Shown here one piece after another: positions 41,710 through 48,627 of a stretch of DNA of 59,969 bases. The DNA lies in assembly GCF_000337555.1 (NCBI RefSeq), contig NZ_AOIO01000028.1, positions 1-59,969 on the forward strand, given 5' to 3'. Made by a program: the position numbers and the translations under genes. The stretch's first letter is position 1; each line of letters begins with the position of its first letter. The notes beneath the pieces were generated by a model. It did not search any database, was not told the DNA's origin, and saw only the letters and a list, made by a program, of their open reading frames with translations. This stretch comes from Natrialba asiatica DSM 12278. Lineage in GTDB: Archaea > Halobacteriota > Halobacteria > Halobacteriales > Natrialbaceae.

Positions 41710-42756
41710 TTAGCCGAACATTGCGCCGAGTCCTTCCGCGCCGTCACCGTCGTCTTCGTCGTCATCGTCGGTGTCGGCGTCGTCGGTCTCGGCGTCCTGG
41801 TCGTCTGCCGATTCGTCTTCGCCCTCGGCCTCGTCTGCGCTCCCGGCCGCGTCTGCGGCGGGTGCGGAGACGCCCTGTAGTTCCTCGGGCAGGGCCTCCT
41901 CGTCGTCAATCTGGGCGGCGAGCGCACGGAGTTGTGCGTCGGCCTTGCTGACGAGGTCGGGCATGAGGTCTTCGTCCTCGATGGCGGCCTGCAGGCCGAG
42001 GCTCTTGGCCTCGCCCGTGGCCTTGGCGATGAGCGTCGGTGCCGTCGTCGCGGTCGGGAACGGTGCGTTAAGCGAGAGGTTCCGGGCGCGAGCGGCGGCC
42101 GTCTGCACGTCGCTTTCGTAGGCCTCGATGTCGATGTCGAGGTCTTCGGGGTCGAAGAGCACGCCCTCGGCGACGACTGCGCGAAGGTCGAGCCCGACTT
42201 CCTTGGGCTCGATGCCGAGTTCGTTGAGGACGTTCGCCAGATCCGCAGAGACTTCCCCGCCGGCCTCTAAGACCGTCGAGTCCTCCATGACCTGGATCGA
42301 ACCGTCCTCGATGCGTGCGTTCGCGCCGATGCTCTGGAGTTCACCGACGAACGGCCCCGGGTCGACACCGGTGTCACCCTCGGGGATGACGATGTCGTTC
42401 GGAGCAACTTCGCCCTCGTTGATCGGGGCGGGCGTCTTCGAGGCCTCGAGTTCCTTGTAGAGGGCGAACGGATTGTCGTTCGTTCCGATCAGGCCGACCT
42501 GGCCCTCGACGTCGTCGACGAGATCGTCGAGACCAGCGGTTTCGAGCGCACGGACCTGCAGCGTGTTGCGGCTGACGCGCAACTCTGCGGTGCCGTGGAG
42601 ATCACGGCGCATGTCCTGGAGCTGCTTCGAGGGAATGCCGGCGATGCCGACGATGCCGACGCTCTCGTAGTTCTCGATGAGTGCTTCGAGGTCGGCGACT
42701 TCCTCTTGCTTCCACTGGGGAAGGTTCTCCGTTTTGCGATCTGCCTGGGCGCTCAT
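41710..42756 (-). CDS. rplP0: 50S ribosomal protein P0 (L10)
   Basis: 348 residues. It contains [36 protein letters not shown], the [13 protein letters not shown] segment and a C-terminal acidic tail ending in AEGLGAMFG, matching the P1 tail. It anchors the P1 dimers to the 23S rRNA GTPase centre. It overlaps nothing but begins one base after the rpl1 stop region, so the operon is tight. Confidence 0.97.
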   Translation of the reverse strand: MSAQADRKTENLPQWKQEEVADLEALIENYESVGIVGIAGIPSKQLQDMRRDLHGTAELRVSRNTLQVRALETAGLDDLVDDVEGQVGLIGTNDNPFALYKELEASKTPAPINEGEVAPNDIVIPEGDTGVDPGPFVGELQSIGANARIEDGSIQVMEDSTVLEAGGEVSADLANVLNELGIEPKEVGLDLRAVVAEGVLFDPEDLDIDIEAYESDVQTAAARARNLSLNAPFPTATTAPTLIAKATGEAKSLGLQAAIEDEDLMPDLVSKADAQLRALAAQIDDEEALPEELQGVSAPAADAAGSADEAEGEDESADDQDAETDDADTDDDDEDDGDGAEGLGAMFG

Positions 42757-42757
42757 A

Positions 42758-43390
42758 TTAGGCCACCTCCACGGATGGGCCCATGGTCGTCTTTATGTAG
42801 ACGGCATCGATGTTCTGGGGCCCCTTCTCGAGGTCGGCGTGCAGACGGCGCAGGATGACGTCGATGTTGTCGGCGATGTCTTCGGCATCCATATCTTCGG
42901 CGCCGACGAGCGTGTGGAACGTTCGCCGGTCGCCGGAGCGAAGCTGCACGGTGTTCTTGAGTCGGTTGACGGTCTCGACGACGTCGTCGTCGGGCGAGAG
43001 CGGGTCCGGCATTTTCCCTCGCGGACCGAGGATGGTACCGAGATGCCGGGCGATATCTTGCATCATCGCCTCTTCGGCGATGAAGAAGTCGGTCTCGTCC
43101 GCCATATCTTTGGCGTCGTCGTCGTCCAGATCCGCGACGTCGTCGACCGAAAGGACCTCGTCCGCGGCCTCTTCGGCGCGGACACCGGTCTCTCCTTCGG
43201 CAATAACGACGATACGCGTCTCCTGTCCGGTGCCGGACGGGAGGACGACGGACTCGTCAACACGATTCGACGGTTCGTTCAGGTCAAGGTCGCGCAGATT
43301 TATCGCGAGGTCGACCGTCTCGGTAAAGTTCCGATCGGGCGCGTCCTCGAGTGCGCGATCCACTGCGGTTTCGATATCCGAATCTGCCAT
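42758..43390 (-). CDS. rpl1: 50S ribosomal protein L1
   Basis: 210 residues: [40 protein letters not shown], the middle with [16 protein letters not shown], and C-terminal [15 protein letters not shown]. First gene of the rpl1-rplP0-rpl12 operon. The leader carries two hairpins (43401-43450) that could be its own feedback site, since L1 represses its operon in many archaea. A strong purine-rich GGAGGTGA lies four bases before the ATG. Confidence 0.97.
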   Translation of the reverse strand: MADSDIETAVDRALEDAPDRNFTETVDLAINLRDLDLNEPSNRVDESVVLPSGTGQETRIVVIAEGETGVRAEEAADEVLSVDDVADLDDDDAKDMADETDFFIAEEAMMQDIARHLGTILGPRGKMPDPLSPDDDVVETVNRLKNTVQLRSGDRRTFHTLVGAEDMDAEDIADNIDVILRRLHADLEKGPQNIDAVYIKTTMGPSVEVA

Positions 43391-43400
43391 CGTTCACCTC

Positions 43401-43450
43401 CGTAGTACGCAGGAGTGCTCCTACGGGTCAGTGAAACAGGCAATGCCTGT
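43401..43450 (-). promoter_or_regulatory. structured leader of rpl1-rplP0-rpl12
   Basis: Reading the minus strand, stem ACAGGC-ATT-GCCTGT (43436-43450) precedes the stem-loop CGTAG...CTACG with inner GAG/CTC and an asymmetric loop (43401-43425). The ATG is ten bases later, after GGAGGTGA. A helix with an asymmetric loop is the general form of L1 feedback sites; a match to the rRNA L1 site was not established here. Confidence 0.5.
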
Positions 43451-43474
43451 CTCTGTTGAGAGAAGTGCCATGTC

Positions 43475-43484
43475 GAACTTAAAC
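43475..43484 (-). promoter_or_regulatory. TATA-like box of the rpl1 operon
   Basis: On the minus strand this reads GTTTAAGTTC. It predicts transcription start near 43454, giving a leader of about 63 bases that contains both hairpins. Confidence 0.5.
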
Positions 43485-43614
43485 CCGTCGAACTGGAGTC
43501 CCGACCGGTTCAGTGTTCGACTCTCGGTCTCCGAAGAGTATGCACCGACCAGAAGTTCTATGAAGAGAGACAGTGATGAATTCGAATATGTGGCCAGCAG
43601 ATTTATACGTGGGG

Positions 43615-44199
43615 ATGAGCGGATCCGAATCCGAGTCCGCGGTCATCGAGGTGCTCACGTCGGGGGCAGCGGTTGAGGCGTATCGGTCGCTCGGGTCGCT
43701 CGGGCGGGTTGGGTTTCAGTTCGCCGCGACGGTCGTTCTCGCGTTGGTCGTCCTGGGGTTGATTCAGGGATACGGCACGCGGACCGTCGAAACGGCGCGG
43801 CGAAGTCCCGTAATTTCGATCTGTATCGGCCTTCCGAGCGGGCTGGTCCTCGCCGGACTCGCAAGTACCGGCTATGTTCTCGTCGGACAGAGCATCGGGA
43901 TCTTCTTTGGCATTCCACTGGTTCTTCTCGGCGGAACGACCCTCCCGGTACTCCTGGTGCTCGGATTCGTTGCTGTCGGGCGGACAGCGATGGCCCGACT
44001 CGGTCGAGACCGGCTCGGCTCCGGGATTCTTGCCGGGGGAGTCCTCTGTGGAGTCGCAGGATTCTCGGTAGGGGTCACCGTCCTCCTCGCCGTCCTGGTT
44101 GCCTCGCTCGGTATCGGCGCGTTCGTTCGCGTGCTGATGAGTGCAGGCGGCACGACTGCTCCGGATGAGCGCACCGTTCCGCCCGCGAACAAGATTTGA
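43615..44199 (+). CDS. hypothetical membrane protein between rpl1 and rpl11
   Basis: About 194 residues from ATG 43615 (an upstream ATG at 43573 gives 208). Four to five hydrophobic helices: VGFQFAATVVLALVVLGLIQ, SPVISICIGLPSGLVLAGLA, IGIFFGIPLVLLGGTTLPVL, and FSVGVTVLLAVLVASLGIGA. A TATA-like ATTTATAC at 43601 is only 14 bases before 43615, so the start is not settled. The opposite orientation to the ribosomal genes and lack of a family match make its role unknown; it may be related to the polymer-forming or integral membrane groups seen in haloarchaea. Confidence 0.65.
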   Translation: MSGSESESAVIEVLTSGAAVEAYRSLGSLGRVGFQFAATVVLALVVLGLIQGYGTRTVETARRSPVISICIGLPSGLVLAGLASTGYVLVGQSIGIFFGIPLVLLGGTTLPVLLVLGFVAVGRTAMARLGRDRLGSGILAGGVLCGVAGFSVGVTVLLAVLVASLGIGAFVRVLMSAGGTTAPDERTVPPANKI

Positions 44200-44220
44200 G
44201 AAATCGATTGCCGCCTCTTC

Positions 44221-44239
44221 TCAGACACCTGTGTTCTGA
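44221..44239 (+). terminator. candidate 3' hairpin after the membrane gene
   Basis: TCAGACAC, CT, GTGTTCTGA: eight pairs with one bulged T. It begins 21 bases after the stop. No long T-run follows, so evidence is limited. Confidence 0.35.
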
Positions 44240-44408
44240 ATATCCCTCATTTACCGCCTCTACGGCGCTATTTCAACGGTTTACATCCGCGACGTGGGTG
44301 GCCGTGACAGACGACTCTCGGCGCTCGATATCGACGAGCGAAAAATGAACTGACTCGTGACCACGGCCCGCCATCACGCGCCGTTACTAGCGGTCGGTCA
44401 TATCCCGA

Positions 44409-44882
44409 TTAGGCGAGTGCGTCGTCGTACTCGCCGTCGTCGACTTTCGCTTTGAACTCGCGGGCGTCGACGCCTTCGATGGTGACGCCCATCGAGGCGC
44501 AGGTGCCGACGACTTCCTTTGCAGCGTTTTTCGTATCGTACGCGAGCAGGTCGGGGTGTTTCTGCTCGGCGATCGTCTTTACCTGGTCGATCGAGAGGTC
44601 CGCGACGAAGTCCTCCTGGGGTTCGCCGCTACCTGTCTCGAAGCCAGCCTCGTCCTTGACGAGTGCCGCCGTCGGTGGGACACCAACGTCAATTTCGAAG
44701 GAGCCGTCGTCCTCGTAGTCGACGGTGACGGGCACTTCCGTGCCGTCGAACGCTTCCGTCTGGTCGTTGATATCCTGTACGACCGCCTGCACGTCGACGG
44801 GGGTCGGTCCGAGCTCGGGACCGAGCGGTGGGCCAGGGTTAGCCTGGCCACCCGGAACGAGCACTTCGATGGTTCCAGCCAT
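44409..44882 (-). CDS. rpl11: 50S ribosomal protein L11
   Basis: 157 residues from ATG 44882. N-terminal MAGTIEVLVPGGQANPGPPL is invariant in L11, with GPTPVDVQAVVQDINDQT and the C-terminal rRNA-binding domain (YDTKNAAKEVVGTCASMGVT). Upstream frame to 45008 is rejected because of this start. It binds the GTPase-associated rRNA next to P0/P1. Separated from rpl1 by a 1-kb gap holding an opposite-strand gene. Confidence 0.97.
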   Translation of the reverse strand: MAGTIEVLVPGGQANPGPPLGPELGPTPVDVQAVVQDINDQTEAFDGTEVPVTVDYEDDGSFEIDVGVPPTAALVKDEAGFETGSGEPQEDFVADLSIDQVKTIAEQKHPDLLAYDTKNAAKEVVGTCASMGVTIEGVDAREFKAKVDDGEYDDALA

Positions 44883-44988
44883 ACCCGTCACAACCCGTGC
44901 GCGAGTTTTAAGGGTTGCTTTTTCGGGCAGTCCTCGCCTGTGACGGTCTGACGCACGACTCGCAGCGAACCGCGGGCACGCGACGGTG

Positions 44989-45291
44989 CTACTCGACGCT
45001 CTCCGCACGCCACGCCGCGAACGACTCGAGTACGTCTATCTCGTCGAAGCACTCGATGCACGGCACGTCGTAGGGATGTTCCGCCCGGACGCGAGCGACG
45101 AGTTCGTCGGAGGCGTCGTCGGTGGTCTTCGCGAGGAGGATGGCCTCCTCATCGCGGTGTACGTCGCCGTCCCAGCGGTACGTCGAGGTCGTCGAGAGGC
45201 GGTTGACACAGGCAGCGAGGCGCTCATCGACGAGCATCTCGGCGAGTTCAGTGGCCGATTCGGGCGGCGCGGTGATGTAGACGGTTGGCAT
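44989..45291 (-). CDS. cutA: divalent-cation tolerance protein CutA
   Basis: 100 residues from ATG 45291; MPTVYITAPPESATELAEML followed by RLAACVNRLSTTSTYRWDGD and EHPYDVPCIECF are CutA hallmarks. The TATA-like TTTGTA (45313-45318, minus strand) about 25 bases upstream fits a leaderless mRNA. CutA forms a trimer and binds copper or other ions; role in metal tolerance is a family assignment. Confidence 0.95.
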   Translation of the reverse strand: MPTVYITAPPESATELAEMLVDERLAACVNRLSTTSTYRWDGDVHRDEEAILLAKTTDDASDELVARVRAEHPYDVPCIECFDEIDVLESFAAWRAESVE

Positions 45292-45483
45292 CGGGCGTTC
45301 TGTACGGCGTCGGGATACAAAGATGAAGCCGGAGACGGTCGGGTCGGTGCGAGAGCGACCGACGCGCATCGTGGGCGCGGCCGTTCGAGTGAACTCGAGC
45401 GGAATAGCGTCCTTGGAGGACTCGATTGCTGCCGGCTGTCGGGCGTCAGCGATCGGCTATCGCCTTCCGCAGCCGTTCTCCCG

Positions 45484-45672
45484 TTACTCGTCTGTCGCAA
45501 CCGGGTTGAAGTTCCCGTTGATGTCCCACTCGTGGAGACAGTGCGGGCTGCCGACCTGTTTTGTGCCGCTCTCGCGGGCGATTTGCCAGGCTTCGAGGTC
45601 GTCGTCCCAGTGCTCAGCGCGCCCGCACGACTCACAGACTCGTGCGGTTGGTTTCCGCAACTGTGCGCTCAT
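45484..45672 (-). CDS. HEWD-family zinc protein (62 aa)
   Basis: 62 residues from ATG 45672. It contains a CESCGR pair (VCESCGRAEHWDDDLEAWQI) and a C-terminal HCLHEWDINGNFNPV, the HEWD motif of a haloarchaeal small-protein family; Cys and His positions could form a zinc site. A minus-strand AT box near 45696-45705 is about 28 bases upstream, consistent with a leaderless mRNA. Function unknown. Confidence 0.8.
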   Translation of the reverse strand: MSAQLRKPTARVCESCGRAEHWDDDLEAWQIARESGTKQVGSPHCLHEWDINGNFNPVATDE

Positions 45673-45819
45673 TACCGGTGATGCGAACTGGACGCACATA
45701 ACAGTATGGCTGTGCGGCAATGTCTGCCGTCGACGCTCGTGAACTCGACGCCGGCTTTCGAAACCGATCGTCACGTTCAGGACTCGATCCGAACCCGACA
45801 CCGATCGAACGTTCGACGC

Positions 45820-47337
45820 TCAGTAGACGGCGTCGACGATGTCGTCGCGAAGGTCGTCGAACTGGGCGAGATACTCCTGTCGTTCAGCACGGAGTTCGGC
45901 GATCGCTTCGTCGTAGTCTTCGACGTGATCGGGGACGTAGTAGTCCTCGATATCGAGTTCTGGAACGGACTCGGGGACGGTGAGACCGGTTCGGTCGTCG
46001 TCGGTCCACTCGATCGTGCCGCGGGCGGCTTCGGTGAGAATCGTGACCGATTCGGTGACGCCGATGTCCTGGGATTGCTCACCGAGGTAGCCGGTGTTGA
46101 TAACGTAACAGTCGACATCGAGGATGTCGATCAGGTCGTGGAAGATGTTGCCTTCCTCGCCCTCGGAGCCGATGATGAACGGGTTCGTTCCGACGACGCG
46201 GATCGACTCGCCGGCCCGCGAGGGATCGCCGGCGCTGGTTTCGATCGATTCGCCGAGCATGAACGCGGCGGCAGCCTGGTCGTTGCGGAGCTTCGCCACG
46301 GGGGGCATCAACGGGTTTCGGGTGATGAAAAAGACCTGGTCGATGTCGTCCAGGTCGATCTCGTCGTCCGCGCTCTCGAGTTCGTCGCGGCGGACGACCG
46401 CGCGCGAGTTCGTCGTGTATCGGTCCTCCTCGAAGTGGACGGTGCCGTCGTCGTCGACGGCGACGTTCTCGAGAATGGCGGAGTCGTCGGTGGCGGCGCG
46501 GTAGAGGCCGGGCTGTTCGTCCTCGTCGAGACCGATGGTTTTGATGAAGAGGCCGGTGGCCTCGCTACCGGCGACCGAGCCGTCGGGAAGGAGCGCACAG
46601 ACGTCGTCCTGGCGCATCGAGGCGTCTTCGGGGTCGTCGAGCCAGCAGCCGTGGGAGGTAAGCGTCGACTTGCCGGTCGCGGAGAGGCCCATGAACGCCT
46701 GGCCGACGTTCTGGAGGTCGCCGTCTTCGTCGCGGACGCGGACGTGCTTGCTCCCGGCGTGAAGGCCGAGCCCGCCCTGTTGCTTGATCCGGAACATGAA
46801 CAACCGGAGGAACGACTTCTTGGCTTCGCCGATGTAGTCGGTTCCGAGCACGGCGGTAAAGCCGGTCTCGGGAAGGACGCGGATCGCTCGCTCCTCGTAG
46901 TCCGGCAGGTGGACGGTGTACAGGTCGGGCTCGCGGCCATCGGACGGTTCGAATAGGTTTGCCCAGCCCAGCGCGAGGCGGGCGTGTTCGACGGGCACGA
47001 ACAGTCGGCAACAGAAGGTCGCTTCCGGGTGTCGCCCCATCAGCCGGTCGACACAGACCAGTTCGCGCTCACCCGCGAGTTCGACCGCGTCCTCGACGAG
47101 CGCGTCGTCGGCCGCGGTGAACTCGTGGTCGACGGCGTTTTTCGTCCGGTCTGCGCTCCGCGAGCGGATGTCGCTGACGAAGGACGGCGATCCGAACTCG
47201 GTGGTCGTCTCTTGGTGGGAGGCGAGGTCGCGAAGTTCGGTGAGCGATGGATTGTGCCGAACATTCGACGCTGTTACTGGGTCGGGAAGCTGTTGATCCA
47301 GCGGACGGGGTTCCGTCCCGGTTTCGGACATATACAT
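45820..47337 (-). CDS. pckA: phosphoenolpyruvate carboxykinase (ATP)
   Basis: 505 residues from ATG 47337 (a second ATG is at 47331). P-loop and catalytic segment AFMGLSATGKSTLTSHGCWL with the kinase-1a motif, DDPEDASMRQDD (metal binding), FRIKQQGGLGLHAGSKHVRV, FIGTNPF-type RVVGTNPFIIGSEGEE and the NAVDHEFTAADDALV start. It interconverts oxaloacetate and PEP with ATP, the gluconeogenic entry. The TATA-like box at 47358-47363 lies 24 bases from 47337, favouring that start. The intergenic gap upstream is AT-rich. Confidence 0.93.
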   Translation of the reverse strand: MYMSETGTEPRPLDQQLPDPVTASNVRHNPSLTELRDLASHQETTTEFGSPSFVSDIRSRSADRTKNAVDHEFTAADDALVEDAVELAGERELVCVDRLMGRHPEATFCCRLFVPVEHARLALGWANLFEPSDGREPDLYTVHLPDYEERAIRVLPETGFTAVLGTDYIGEAKKSFLRLFMFRIKQQGGLGLHAGSKHVRVRDEDGDLQNVGQAFMGLSATGKSTLTSHGCWLDDPEDASMRQDDVCALLPDGSVAGSEATGLFIKTIGLDEDEQPGLYRAATDDSAILENVAVDDDGTVHFEEDRYTTNSRAVVRRDELESADDEIDLDDIDQVFFITRNPLMPPVAKLRNDQAAAAFMLGESIETSAGDPSRAGESIRVVGTNPFIIGSEGEEGNIFHDLIDILDVDCYVINTGYLGEQSQDIGVTESVTILTEAARGTIEWTDDDRTGLTVPESVPELDIEDYYVPDHVEDYDEAIAELRAERQEYLAQFDDLRDDIVDAVY

Positions 47338-47357
47338 AACCCACCATCATCCTGATG

Positions 47358-47363
47358 TATAAA
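47358..47363 (-). promoter_or_regulatory. TATA-like box of pckA
   Basis: On the minus strand it reads TTTATA within CGTTTATACATC, 24 bases before ATG 47337, the spacing of a leaderless transcript. Confidence 0.6.
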
Positions 47364-47499
47364 CGTGGAGGATTTTGCGCTGAGTGTGTCATGACTTCCC
47401 GAACCGGAATTCAATGTTTGGCGTCTCATACATCTCTACGTCCGATATATAGTCGCTTCCTTCTCAGCGGTATTATTATCTGAATACAGAGGTGTTCCG

Positions 47500-47628
47500 A
47501 TGAGAACTCACATCAGAAATAATTCTAACTCCGAGGGAAAGACGTACCGTTGTTTCTCGATCCGCTGTGTTCGCCCCGGCAGTAATCCGTGCGTTCTGTC
47601 CTGTGCTACGTTGACAACTACCAACTGA
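47500..47628 (+). CDS. possible 42-residue cysteine-containing protein
   Basis: ATG 47500 opens a 42-codon frame with Cys18, Cys23, Cys31 and Cys35 (RCFSIRC, NPCVLSC), a spacing that could bind metal. A TATA-like TATTATTA (47471-47478) is centred about 26 bases upstream, the leaderless distance. No acidic bias typical of haloarchaeal proteins, so it could equally be a chance frame. Confidence 0.3.
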   Translation: MRTHIRNNSNSEGKTYRCFSIRCVRPGSNPCVLSCATLTTTN

Positions 47629-47673
47629 AACTAATGGGCATACATAAACAATAGTAACTCGTTACTACGCGCG

Positions 47674-48546
47674 ATGGCCTCCCTGGATCGAATCCGTATT
47701 CACCCGATCAAGTCCCTCGATGCAGTGACGCTCCGAACAGCCACAATTCAGACCGGGGGTGGGTTGGCATGGGATCGGCGCTACGCGATCGTCGAGCGAA
47801 ACGGTGAGAATGAGCCCCTCGACGACACGCCACCGATTTCGAGTTCAGATCTCCCTCTGCAGGCGAGTGATACCTACGTCAACGGCAAGCGCGAACCGGC
47901 GGTTCACGGACTGCGCGCCGAGTACGATCTCGAGCGCGAGACGGTGACGCTCTCGGAGACCGGCGACCCGACTGCAGACGGCGATACGTTTCACCTCGAA
48001 CTCGACCGGGACTGTCTCGCCTCGTGGTTCTCCGAGTACCTCGGCTATCCCGTTGACCTCGTTCGTAACGAGGCGGGCGGATTTCCGGACGATACCGACG
48101 CGTCCGGCCCGACCGTGATCGCCGGGGAGACGCTCGAGACCGTGGCGTCGTGGTACGACGACATCGGTTCGCCGGAACTGTGTCGGCGGCTTCGACCGAA
48201 CCTCGTAGTCGAGGGCGTTCCGGCGTTCTGGGAGGATCGTCTCTACGGCCCTCCCGGACAGGGAGTTTCGTTCACTATCGGAGCAGCCGCGTTCCAGGGG
48301 ATCAACCCGTGCCAGCGGTGTGTGGTTCCGACGCGAAACCCCGACACCGGCGAGCAGACCGACGGTTTTCGGGAAACCTTCGTCGAACGCCGCCGGGAGA
48401 CGTTGCCGGACTGGGCGAGCGAGGAGTGGTTCGATCACTACTTCCGGTTGATGGTCAACACGAATGTCCCCGAGTCGTCGTGGGGAACAGCGATTGAGAC
48501 CGGGGACGCGGTTTCGGTCGGTAAGCGACAGCGCGTCCCGCAGTAA
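47674..48546 (+). CDS. MOSC-domain protein with N-terminal beta-barrel domain
   Basis: 290 residues. N-terminal MOSC_N barrel: IRIHPIKSLDAVTLRTATIQ and GGLAWDRRYAIV. The MOSC core ends with FQGINPCQRCVVPTRNPDTG, containing the conserved Cys, and GTAIETGDAVSVGKRQRV. Such proteins handle molybdenum-cofactor sulfur or reduce N-hydroxylated compounds (YcbX/mARC-like). An AT-rich element about 25 bases upstream supports ATG 47674. It is 81 bases before the actin-like gene on the same strand. Confidence 0.9.
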   Translation: MASLDRIRIHPIKSLDAVTLRTATIQTGGGLAWDRRYAIVERNGENEPLDDTPPISSSDLPLQASDTYVNGKREPAVHGLRAEYDLERETVTLSETGDPTADGDTFHLELDRDCLASWFSEYLGYPVDLVRNEAGGFPDDTDASGPTVIAGETLETVASWYDDIGSPELCRRLRPNLVVEGVPAFWEDRLYGPPGQGVSFTIGAAAFQGINPCQRCVVPTRNPDTGEQTDGFRETFVERRRETLPDWASEEWFDHYFRLMVNTNVPESSWGTAIETGDAVSVGKRQRVPQ

Positions 48547-48627
48547 CTCCGTCAACAGCCCCGCGCCCGTTTTCACATCTGGTACTCGGGGGCAAAGTAC
48601 CAAGAGTAACCCCTGGGTTGTCGTCGC

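Larger units (their letters stand above)
47338..47673. other. low-GC intergenic region, 336 bases
   Basis: Divergent promoters for pckA and the MOSC gene, plus one possible tiny gene (47500-47628). The final AT-rich stretch ACATAAACAATA (47642-47653) can be the MOSC promoter. Otherwise no recognised feature. Confidence 0.6.

Noticed and set aside
43573-43614. Earlier start (ATG 43573) for the membrane gene next to rpl1
   Set aside because: Would place a TATA-like box (43601-43608) inside the coding region; the box also fits poorly to 43615, so the start remains open but 43615 was kept.
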